Source: an uncultured Anaerococcus sp.
GTDB lineage: Bacteria; Bacillota; Clostridia; Tissierellales; Peptoniphilaceae
Length of the DNA stretch: 6,154 nt
Direction: 5' to 3'
NCBI RefSeq assembly: GCF_947253225.1
Contig: NZ_CAMXYR010000074.1
Span: 1 to 6,154, forward strand
Shown in pieces: positions 1 to 6,154 of this stretch. The position numbers and the translations under genes were made by a program. Position 1 is the first letter of the stretch. Each line of letters starts with the position of its first letter. The notes below the pieces were generated by a model, which saw only the letters and a list, made by a program, of their open reading frames with translations, ran no database searches and was not told the origin of the DNA.

Positions 1-11
1 GGAGGTCTTAA

Positions 12-3000
12 ATGACAGTTAAAAGAGCTATGAAGACTATGGATGGTAACACAGCAGCAGCTCACGTATCATATGCGTTTACAGATGTTGCAACAATCTA
101 TCCTATCACACCTTCATCACCAATGCCTGAGGCAGTTGACGTATGGGCTGCAAATGGCAGAAAGAATATTTTTGGTAGACCAGTTGAAGTTAAGGAAATG
201 CAATCAGAAGCAGGTGCAGCAGGTGCAGTTCACGGAGCATTAGCAGCAGGAGCACTAACCACTACATATACTGCAAGTCAAGGATTATTGTTAATGATTC
301 CTAATATGTACAAAATTGCAGGTGAAAGATTACCAGGTGTTTTCTATGTTGCAGCAAGAACTTTAGCTACACACGCACTATCAATCTACGGAGATCATTC
401 AGACGTTATGGCTGCGAGACAAACAGGTTTTGCTATGCTATGCTCATCTTCAGTTCAAGAAGTTATGGATTTATCTCCAGTTGCTCACTTAGCAGCAATC
501 GAAGGAAGCATTCCATTTATTAATTTCTTTGATGGATTTAGAACAAGCCACGAAATTCAAAAGATCCAAGTATGGGATTACAAAGATCTTGCTCCATTAG
601 TTGATTATGATGCAGTTGATAGATTTAAGAATAACTCATTAAATCCTGAAAGACCAAAGACTATAGGTACTGCTGAAAAGAATATCTTCTTCCAAAGAAT
701 GGAATCAAGCAACAATGCATACACAGATATCATTGGAATTACAGAAAACTACATGAATAAAATTAATGAATTAATCGGAACAAACTACGGTTTATTCAAT
801 TACTATGGTGCTGATGATGCTGAAGAAATCATCATTGCTATGGGTTCTGTATGCCAAGCTGCAGAAGAAACTATAGATGTTTTAGTAGAACAAGGTAAAA
901 AAGTAGGTATGGTAGAAGTTCACCTATTTAGACCATTCTCTAAAGAACATTTATTAAAAGCTATTCCAAAAACAGTTAAGAAGATTGCAGTTCTTGATAG
1001 AACAAAAGAAAAAGGTTCAATCGGTGAACCATTATTGCTAGATATTAAATCAGCTTACTACGATGAAGAAGAAAAACCACTTATTATTGGTGGTAGATAT
1101 GGTCTTTCATCAAAAGATACTGTTCCAGCTGATATAGAAGCAGTATTTGAAAATCTTGCAAAAGATGAACCAAAAGAAGATTTCACAATAGCTATTAATG
1201 ATGATGTTACACACAAATCTCTTGAAAGAACTGATCTAAAGATTAGACAAGAAGGAACAACAAGATGTAAGTTCTGGGGATTCGGATCTGATGGTACTGT
1301 AGGTGCTAACAAACAAGCTATCAAGATTATCGGTGATAATACTGACATGTATGCTCAAGGTTACTTTGACTATGACTCAAAGAAATCTGGTGGTCTAACA
1401 GTATCTCACTTAAGATTTGGTAAAACACCAATTAGATCAACATATCTACTAGATGAAGCTGACTTCATGTCATGTTCAAAAGTTGCTTATGTACATCAAT
1501 ATGACCTTCTAAAAGGTTTAAAAGATGGTGGATCATTCTTGCTTAACTGTGCATGGACAGATGAAGAGTTAGAAGAACACCTTCCTGCAAATATGAAACG
1601 TTATATCGCTAACCACAACATTGAATTCTATACAATTGATGCTTCTCACCTAGCAGCACAAATTGGTCTTGGTTCAAGAACAAATATGATTATGCAATCT
1701 GCATTCTTTAAACTTGCTAACGTAATTCCTTTGGAAGATGCCGTTAAGTACCTTAAGAATTCAATTGTTAAGTCATACGGACACAAGGGTGATGACATTG
1801 TAAACATGAACTACAAAGCTGTAGATAGTGGTATTGATGCAATGCACAGAGTAGAAGTTCCTGAATCATGGAAAGAAGCTGTTGATGAAGTTAAAGAAGA
1901 AAGAGAACTTCCAGAATTCATCAGAGAAATAGTTAAGCCAATGCTTGAACAAAAAGAAGATGATATTCCAGTTTCAGCTTTCGTTGGTAGAGAAGATGGT
2001 GCTTTCGAATCAGGTACAACTCAATATGAGAAGAGAGGTATTGCCCTCACAGTTCCAGAATGGCAATTAGACAATTGTATTCAATGTAACCAATGTTCAT
2101 ATGTATGTCCTCACGCTGTAATTAGACCTTTCTTAGTAACAGAAGAGGAAAAAGCTAATGCACCAGAAGGATTTGATACTAAAAAAGCAATCGGTAAGGG
2201 AATGGATGGATATGAATTTAGAATTCAAGTTTCTCCATTAGACTGTACTGGATGCGGAAACTGTGCAGACGTATGTCCAGCTCCTAAAAAAGCACTTCTT
2301 ATGAAACCATTTGAAGAAGAAGTAGAAAAAGAAAAAGACAACTGGTATTATGCTCATGAAAAAGTTGGATACAAAGAAGATGTTATGGATCCAACAACAT
2401 TAAAGGGCAGCCAATTTAAACAACCATTGCTTGAGTTCTCAGGTGCTTGTGCTGGTTGTGGTGAAACACCATATGCTAAGCTTGTAACTCAATTATTTGG
2501 TGATAGAATGTACATTTCAAATGCAACAGGTTGTTCATCAATTTGGGGTGCTAGTGCACCAGCTATGTCTTACACAAAAAATTCTTGTGGACAAGGCCCA
2601 GCTTGGGGTAACTCATTATTTGAGGATGCAGCTGAGTATGGTTATGGTATGAAACTCGCAGCTGATGCAAATAAAGCTTTACTAGAATCATATATGAATG
2701 AATTCCTAGAACTAGGGCTTGAAACACCATTTAACGAAGCTTTCAAGGCATGGATTGAAGGAAAAGAAACAGTAACAACTTCTAAAGAAGCTACTGCAAA
2801 AATCATGAATCTAAAGAATGAATCTGTAGCAAATGAAGAAGGTCAAGCTTTAGTTGACAAGATTTTCCAACTAAAAGATTACATGATTAAAAAATCTATT
2901 TGGATCTTCGGTGGAGATGGATGGAGCTACGATATTGGATTTGGTGGAGTTGACCATGTACTTGCAAGTGGTGAAGACATTAATATTCTTGTATTCGATA

Positions 3001-3539
3001 CTGAAGTTTACTCAAATACAGGTGGTCAATCATCTAAATCTACACCATTATCAGCAGTAGCTCAATTTGCTGCATCTGGTAAAAAGGTTAGAAAGAAAGA
3101 CCTTGGACTAATGATGACATCTTATGGTTATGTTTACTGTGCACAAGTAGCTATGGGTGCTAACCAAAATCAAACAATTAAAGCTCTAAAAGAAGCTGAA
3201 AGCTACAATGGTCCATCACTTGTTATAGCTTATGCTCCATGTATTAACCACGGTATCAGAATTGGTATGGGTAAATCACAATTTAGAGAAAAACAAGCTG
3301 TTGAAGCTGGTTACTGGCACTTATGGAGATTTGACCCAAGACTAGCAGAAGAGGGCAAAAATCCATTCCAACTTGATTCTAAAGAACCAAAAGAATCATT
3401 CCAAGAATTTATTCAAGGTGAAGTAAGATACTCATCACTTAAGAGATCATTCCCAGAAACAGCTGATGAATTATATGCAGAAGCAGAAAAAGCTGCAAAA
3501 GATAGATACGAAACATATAAGAGATTAGCTGGAAAATAA
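12..3539 (+). CDS. nifJ: Pyruvate:ferredoxin (flavodoxin) oxidoreductase, homodimeric single-chain type
   Basis: Cytoplasmic TPP and Fe-S enzyme that converts pyruvate and CoA to acetyl-CoA and CO2 and passes two electrons to ferredoxin or flavodoxin; central to fermentative energy metabolism. All domains are visible in order. The pyrimidine-binding domain has YPITPSSPM (30-38), catalytic-type Glu66 in QSEAGAAGA and Arg116. A CoA-binding-type domain follows, with GFGSDGTVGANK (423-434) and SHLRFG (465-470). A 2x[4Fe-4S] ferredoxin domain has C689/C692/C695/C699 and C745/C748/C751/C755. The proximal cluster ligands are C813, C816, C841 and C1077. The TPP motif is GDGWSYD (968-974, Asp969), with DTEVYSNTGGQ carrying Asn1002. 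These match, with small offsets, the residues I recall from the Desulfovibrio africanus enzyme. Its 1175 aa is the usual length without the extra C-terminal arm of that enzyme. GGAGGT at 1-6, five bases before ATG, supports the start. No frameshift or missing ligand is seen. A terminator follows at once, so it ends its transcript. It uses more TTC, AAC and TAC codons than the downstream genes, as expected for a highly expressed gene. Confidence 0.98.
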   Translation: MTVKRAMKTMDGNTAAAHVSYAFTDVATIYPITPSSPMPEAVDVWAANGRKNIFGRPVEVKEMQSEAGAAGAVHGALAAGALTTTYTASQGLLLMIPNMYKIAGERLPGVFYVAARTLATHALSIYGDHSDVMAARQTGFAMLCSSSVQEVMDLSPVAHLAAIEGSIPFINFFDGFRTSHEIQKIQVWDYKDLAPLVDYDAVDRFKNNSLNPERPKTIGTAEKNIFFQRMESSNNAYTDIIGITENYMNKINELIGTNYGLFNYYGADDAEEIIIAMGSVCQAAEETIDVLVEQGKKVGMVEVHLFRPFSKEHLLKAIPKTVKKIAVLDRTKEKGSIGEPLLLDIKSAYYDEEEKPLIIGGRYGLSSKDTVPADIEAVFENLAKDEPKEDFTIAINDDVTHKSLERTDLKIRQEGTTRCKFWGFGSDGTVGANKQAIKIIGDNTDMYAQGYFDYDSKKSGGLTVSHLRFGKTPIRSTYLLDEADFMSCSKVAYVHQYDLLKGLKDGGSFLLNCAWTDEELEEHLPANMKRYIANHNIEFYTIDASHLAAQIGLGSRTNMIMQSAFFKLANVIPLEDAVKYLKNSIVKSYGHKGDDIVNMNYKAVDSGIDAMHRVEVPESWKEAVDEVKEERELPEFIREIVKPMLEQKEDDIPVSAFVGREDGAFESGTTQYEKRGIALTVPEWQLDNCIQCNQCSYVCPHAVIRPFLVTEEEKANAPEGFDTKKAIGKGMDGYEFRIQVSPLDCTGCGNCADVCPAPKKALLMKPFEEEVEKEKDNWYYAHEKVGYKEDVMDPTTLKGSQFKQPLLEFSGACAGCGETPYAKLVTQLFGDRMYISNATGCSSIWGASAPAMSYTKNSCGQGPAWGNSLFEDAAEYGYGMKLAADANKALLESYMNEFLELGLETPFNEAFKAWIEGKETVTTSKEATAKIMNLKNESVANEEGQALVDKIFQLKDYMIKKSIWIFGGDGWSYDIGFGGVDHVLASGEDINILVFDTEVYSNTGGQSSKSTPLSAVAQFAASGKKVRKKDLGLMMTSYGYVYCAQVAMGANQNQTIKALKEAESYNGPSLVIAYAPCINHGIRIGMGKSQFREKQAVEAGYWHLWRFDPRLAEEGKNPFQLDSKEPKESFQEFIQGEVRYSSLKRSFPETADELYAEAEKAAKDRYETYKRLAGK

Positions 3540-3550
3540 GAAGATAATCT

Positions 3551-3579
3551 AAACCGTCATTTTTAATGGCGGTTTTTTT
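3551..3579 (+). terminator. Rho-independent terminator of nifJ
   Basis: A 10-bp stem (3551-3560 AAACCGTCAT with 3566-3575 ATGGCGGTTT) contains a single T-G wobble and closes a 5-base loop, TTTTA. The right arm runs into seven consecutive T (3573-3579). It lies 12 bases after the nifJ stop and before the next promoter, so it should isolate the PFOR transcript from the yloU operon. There is no comparable T-tract on the opposite strand, so it reads as a one-way terminator. Confidence 0.93.
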
Positions 3580-3603
3580 GTGCTTCAATTATTTGCTAAA
3601 AAT

Positions 3604-3633
3604 GGTACAGATAAAGTAAGCTTATGGTATAAT
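3604..3633 (+). promoter_or_regulatory. Sigma-A-type promoter with extended -10 for the yloU-fakA-recG operon
   Basis: A perfect TATAAT lies at 3628-3633, preceded by TGG at 3625-3627, giving the extended -10 element TGnTATAAT. The best -35 candidate is poor: GGTACA at 3604-3609, 18 bases upstream and 3 of 6 matches to TTGACA. The extended -10 probably compensates. Transcription would start near 3640, giving a leader of roughly 38 bases before the yloU ATG. It follows the nifJ terminator directly. I see no operator repeat, apart from a short palindrome TAAGCTTA at 3617-3624 that is too small to interpret. Confidence 0.75.
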
Positions 3634-3668
3634 ATTAGTAAAAAGTGATAAGATTTACTGATCATAAT

Positions 3669-3674
3669 GGAGGT
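3669..3674 (+). promoter_or_regulatory. Ribosome binding site that fixes the yloU start
   Basis: GGAGGT is a full Shine-Dalgarno match, separated by three bases from ATG at 3678. The in-frame GTG at 3645 has no such site and lies only about five bases after the predicted transcription start. The ATG is therefore the better start, which shortens the longest possible ORF by 11 residues. Confidence 0.85.
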
Positions 3675-3677
3675 ATT

Positions 3678-4031
3678 ATGACTATTAAGTATGTTAATAA
3701 TTTAGGAAAAGTAACTATTGATGATTCTATAATTACAAATATTGCTGTAGCAACAGTTATGAAATCCTATGGTGTAGTTGGGCTAGCTAGTGCTTCAGCT
3801 AAAGATGGTATTTATCAACTCTTAGGCGTAAGTAATATGCAAAAGGGTGTTAACATTAAACGATTAGATAATGGAACAATAGTTATAAATATTTCTCTAT
3901 TTTTGAAATATGGGGTTAGAATTCCTGTTGTTTGTCAAAATATAATTGAGAATGTTAAATATAATATTGAAAAATCCCTAAATGTTAGAGTTTCCGACGT
4001 AAATGTATATGTTCAAGGGATAAATAAGTAG
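3678..4031 (+). CDS. yloU: Asp23/Gls24 family protein (YloU-like)
   Basis: Small protein of 117 aa, close to the roughly 120 aa of Bacillus subtilis YloU. Family (DUF322) hallmarks are visible. MTIKYVNNLGKVTI at the start is followed by IITNIAVATVMKSYGVVGLA, the conserved helix and YGVVG turn. Next come a KGVNI...GTIVINISLFLKYGVRIP strand region and the closing NVRVSDVNVYVQGI. No signal peptide or membrane segment is seen. Asp23/Gls24 proteins are cytoplasmic; in staphylococci Asp23 is tethered to the membrane by a partner and linked to cell-wall stress, but the molecular job of YloU itself is not settled. It is first in the operon, eight bases ahead of fakA, the same pairing as yloU-yloV in many Firmicutes, which makes the family call firm. 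The start at 3678 rather than GTG 3645 rests on the Shine-Dalgarno and on alignment with remembered YloU N-termini. Confidence 0.92.
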   Translation: MTIKYVNNLGKVTIDDSIITNIAVATVMKSYGVVGLASASAKDGIYQLLGVSNMQKGVNIKRLDNGTIVINISLFLKYGVRIPVVCQNIIENVKYNIEKSLNVRVSDVNVYVQGINK

Positions 4032-4039
4032 GAGTGTAA

Positions 4040-5614
4040 ATGAAAATTATAGATGCAAGTAAACTTCAACAAATGATAATTGGAGCTTATGAATATTTAG
4101 ATGAGAATAAAGATTTAGTGAACGAATTAAATGTTTTTCCTGTTCCTGATGGTGATACAGGAACAAATATGAATATGACCATTAAATCTGGCCTTGATAA
4201 AGTAAATAAATCAAATATATCTTCTGTTGATGAAGTTGCTAAGGCTTTAAGTCAAGGAACTTTAATGGGAGCTAGAGGGAACTCTGGAGTTATACTTTCT
4301 CAACTTGTCAGGGGAATGAGCAAGACTTTGAAGGGAAAGGATATAATTGAAATTTCTGATATAAAGGAAATCTTTCAAAATGCAAAAAAAACAGCCTATA
4401 AAGCCGTTATGCAACCTACGGAGGGGACGATTCTCACTGTGGCAAGGGTAATGGCAGAAAAGGCAGAAGAGGTTTATTACGAGACTTCATCATTGGATGA
4501 TTATTTGATGGAAATAATTGGCGCTGGTCAAGTAGCACTAGATAATACTCCAAATCAACTTCCAGTGTTGAAAGAAGCAGGGGTAGTAGATTCTGGTGGG
4601 CAAGGTTTGATTTTCTTGCTTAGAGGTGCTCTTAATGCATTAAATTCTAATATAGATAGAGATATAGACCTTTCTAATGGAAAAGAAATGGATGATGAGT
4701 CATTTATTTACAAAATTAATTTCGAATTAGCAGGTTCTATCGAGGATCTTTTGACTTTAGATGAAAATTTACAAAGGATTACCAAGGAGTATTCATCTGA
4801 AATAGAGTCATCTACTCTAAAAGCAAGCTTTAAAACAGATAGTCCACAAAATATTGTTCAGATGATTCTTTTACAGGGAGTAATTCTAAATATTAGTCTT
4901 GAAAATCTTAAACCAAATTTAGATGTTAAGGAAAATAAGAAAAGTAAACCTTCTAAGAAATATGGATTTATTGCAGTGTCCAGAGGTGATGGATACAACG
5001 CTATTATGGAGAGCATGAATATTGATAAAATCATAGCTGGTGGTCAAACAATGAATCCATCAACTGAAGATATATATAATGCTATGGAAGAAATTGATGC
5101 TGAAAATATCATTATTTTCCCTAATAATAAGAATATAATTATGTCAGCTAAACAAGCTGCTGAAGTATCTGATAAAAATGCTGTAGTTGTTGAAACTAGG
5201 TCAATTCCCGAAGCATTTAGTGCTATCCTAGAATTTGATGAAAGTTTAAGTCCAGAAGAAAACTTAGAAAATATGAATGAAGTTATTGAGGATATTCATA
5301 TAGCAGAGGTATCTATCTCTATTAGAGATACTACCGTTAATAATATAGAAATAAAAAAGGATAACTATATTGGTATTCTTGATGGTAGAATTGTTGCGAC
5401 AGATACAACTATTGAAAATACAGCAGAAAAAGCAATAATTGATCTAGTTGAAGATGAAGATATATCACTTATAACTATTTATTACGGAGAAGAGGTTGAT
5501 AAAAGGCAAGCCAAAGACTTCTCTAAAAAACTATCCAAGAAGTTTAAACATGTTGATTGTGAATTGGTTTTCGGAGGACAACCAGTTTACTACTATACAA
5601 TAACTTTAGAATAA
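4040..5614 (+). CDS. fakA: Fatty acid kinase catalytic subunit FakA (YloV, DhaL-domain protein)
   Basis: Cytoplasmic kinase that phosphorylates fatty acids held by FakB carriers, making acyl-phosphate for phospholipid synthesis from exogenous fatty acids. The N-terminal DhaL-type domain (about 1-200) keeps the ATP/Mg signatures: NVFPVPDGDTGTNMN (31-45, with Asp37 and Asp39 as expected Mg ligands), GARGNSGVILSQ (77-88), PTEGTIL (126-132) and VVDSGGQGLIFLLRG (182-196). A middle domain spans about 220-295. The C-terminal DegV-like domain (about 308-524) keeps GGQTMNPST (334-342), PNNKN (361-365) and the final FGGQPVYYY. Its 524 aa is some 25-30 residues shorter than typical FakA, mostly between the kinase and middle domains. 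Odd feature: the middle domain lacks the usual Cys and HxH residues (YCTEF-type reads YKINF at 224-228; HVHT-type reads SFKT at 263-266), so the metal site is probably absent. AGGAG at 4030-4034 overlaps the yloU stop and sits five bases before ATG. No fakB is in the window; FakB genes usually lie elsewhere. Confidence 0.94.
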   Translation: MKIIDASKLQQMIIGAYEYLDENKDLVNELNVFPVPDGDTGTNMNMTIKSGLDKVNKSNISSVDEVAKALSQGTLMGARGNSGVILSQLVRGMSKTLKGKDIIEISDIKEIFQNAKKTAYKAVMQPTEGTILTVARVMAEKAEEVYYETSSLDDYLMEIIGAGQVALDNTPNQLPVLKEAGVVDSGGQGLIFLLRGALNALNSNIDRDIDLSNGKEMDDESFIYKINFELAGSIEDLLTLDENLQRITKEYSSEIESSTLKASFKTDSPQNIVQMILLQGVILNISLENLKPNLDVKENKKSKPSKKYGFIAVSRGDGYNAIMESMNIDKIIAGGQTMNPSTEDIYNAMEEIDAENIIIFPNNKNIIMSAKQAAEVSDKNAVVVETRSIPEAFSAILEFDESLSPEENLENMNEVIEDIHIAEVSISIRDTTVNNIEIKKDNYIGILDGRIVATDTTIENTAEKAIIDLVEDEDISLITIYYGEEVDKRQAKDFSKKLSKKFKHVDCELVFGGQPVYYYTITLE

Positions 5615-5615
5615 G

Positions 5616-6107
5616 ATGGAAGTTACTGCTTTAAAGGGCATAGGACCTAAGAAGAGTAAAGACCTCAAAAAGTTAGGAATAACAAGTATATCGGATTTAT
5701 ACAATTATTACCCAAGAGTGTATGAAGATAGGAGTAAACTCGTAACCATCAATAGTGCCTCTTTTATTAAGAAAGAATACTTCATTTGGAAAATAATTAG
5801 CAAATTATTTATTAAAAACGTTGGAAAGGTTACAGTAGCTTATTTGTATGCTATAGAAGAGCAAACTAGCAAGAGAATTAAGCTCTTGTGGTTTAATGAC
5901 AAGTTTACTCCAAGGAAACTTGTAAAAGGTAAGTCTTATAAATTTTTCACAAATATAAAGATAATTAATGATTTAGCTGAAGCTAGCAATCCAATTTTTT
6001 GCGAGATTGATGAAGATGATATAGGAAAAATTATAGCTATTTATAATTTGACAAAGGGACTTACAAGTAAACAGATAAGTAATTATATTAACGAAGCTCT
6101 TAAGTAC
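5616..6107 (+). CDS. recG: ATP-dependent DNA helicase RecG, N-terminal part (cut by the end of genomic sequence)
   Basis: RecG remodels stalled replication forks and branched recombination intermediates. Only the first 164 codons of about 680 are present, covering the N-terminal and wedge (OB-fold) region; the helicase motifs lie beyond the window. Supporting features are the start ALKGIGPKKSKDLKKLGI (5-22, helix-hairpin-helix-like), then ISDLYNYYPRVYEDRSKL, the family's DLL-YFPRRYEDRS signature. An OB-type stretch follows with KLLWFNDKFTPRKLVKGK, and then the linker IAIYNLTKGLTSKQI, matching the usual PVY-LTEGLS segment. ATG at 5616 lies one base after the fakA TAA, and an in-frame TAG at 5607-5609 excludes a longer start. 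No good Shine-Dalgarno is seen, so translation is probably coupled to fakA. The reading frame runs on to 6154, but everything after Tyr164 is adapter, so the last 15 translated residues are false. recG often follows yloU-yloV in Firmicutes, which supports the call. Confidence 0.9.
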
Positions 6108-6154
6108 CTGTCTCTTATACACATCTCCGAGCCCACGAGACTATTGCGCTCATC
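6108..6154 (+). other. Illumina Nextera (Tn5) adapter contamination at the contig end
   Basis: Bases 6108-6126 are exactly the 19-base Tn5 mosaic end, CTGTCTCTTATACACATCT. Bases 6127-6141 (CCGAGCCCACGAGAC) are the Nextera read-2 side of the transposase adapter. The next ten bases (TATTGCGCTC, 6142-6151) fit a 10-base sample index, and the last three (ATC) are the first bases of the P7-side sequence. This order and completeness match library read-through and not a biological insertion. Genomic sequence therefore ends at 6107. Translated in the recG frame it gives SLIHISEPTR, a peptide well known as an adapter artefact in protein databases. Confidence 0.97.

Noticed and set aside
43..243. A 66-codon + strand open frame overlapping the start of nifJ
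   Set aside because: The translation is low-complexity and rich in Gln and Leu, produced by reading GCAGCA-type codons out of frame. The nifJ frame here carries catalytic motifs.
1058..1348. A 96-codon open frame on the minus strand inside nifJ
   Set aside because: It lies wholly within the conserved PFOR coding frame, has no ribosome binding site that I can see, and its translation resembles no family. It is a shadow of the AT-rich, AGA-rich sense gene.
12..3539. Possibility that the large gene is another 2-oxoacid oxidoreductase or a broken PFOR
   Set aside because: The full-length single-chain architecture, all twelve Fe-S cysteines, the TPP motif and the YPITPSSPM signature are intact and typical of pyruvate-specific PFOR.
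3645..3677. Upstream GTG start adding 11 residues to YloU
   Set aside because: It has no Shine-Dalgarno and sits about five bases from the predicted transcript start. The ATG at 3678 has a perfect GGAGGT site and matches the family N-terminus.
3580..3677. Riboswitch, tRNA or small RNA in the spacer before yloU
   Set aside because: Apart from the promoter and ribosome binding site I see no stable hairpins, cloverleaf or conserved aptamer pieces. The predicted leader is only about 38 bases.
1..6107. CRISPR array, toxin-antitoxin, phage or other novel defence-type system
   Set aside because: There are no direct repeat arrays, integrase or transposase genes, or unassigned genes. All native coding sequence belongs to four known housekeeping families.
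6108..6126. Tn5 mosaic end as evidence for a natural Tn5-like transposon
   Set aside because: The 19-base end is followed directly by the synthetic Nextera read-2 arm, an index-like string and P7 bases, which never occur in a natural transposon.

Overview
The window looks like a chromosomal fragment of a low-GC, Gram-positive anaerobe. The evidence is strong AT bias, AGA as the main Arg codon, an oxygen-sensitive pyruvate:ferredoxin oxidoreductase, and the Firmicutes gene order yloU-fakA-recG. A Clostridia/Tissierellia-type anaerobe (for example a Peptoniphilaceae relative) fits, but the genus cannot be fixed from sequence alone.

Layout, all on the + strand: (1) 12-3539, a complete single-chain pyruvate:ferredoxin/flavodoxin oxidoreductase (nifJ/PFOR, 1175 aa), with its Shine-Dalgarno at bases 1-6; its promoter lies outside the window. 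(2) 3551-3579, a strong intrinsic terminator that ends the nifJ transcript. (3) A short spacer with an extended -10 promoter at about 3628-3633. (4) 3678-4031, an Asp23/Gls24-family protein (YloU, 117 aa). (5) 4040-5614, fatty acid kinase FakA (YloV, 524 aa). (6) 5616-6107, the first 164 codons of the RecG helicase, one base after the fakA stop. (7) 6108-6154, not genomic: an Illumina Nextera (Tn5) adapter with what looks like a 10-base index and the first bases of the P7 sequence.

The terminator plus new promoter split the window into two transcription units. The first supplies acetyl-CoA and reduced ferredoxin from pyruvate. The second is a housekeeping operon joining an envelope-associated or stress-linked small protein, exogenous fatty acid activation, and replication-fork repair.

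I found no mobile element, CRISPR array, RNA gene or undescribed multi-gene system. The two points that deserve attention are the adapter contamination, which creates a false C-terminal peptide on recG, and a FakA whose middle domain has lost the Cys/His residues that usually form its metal site.
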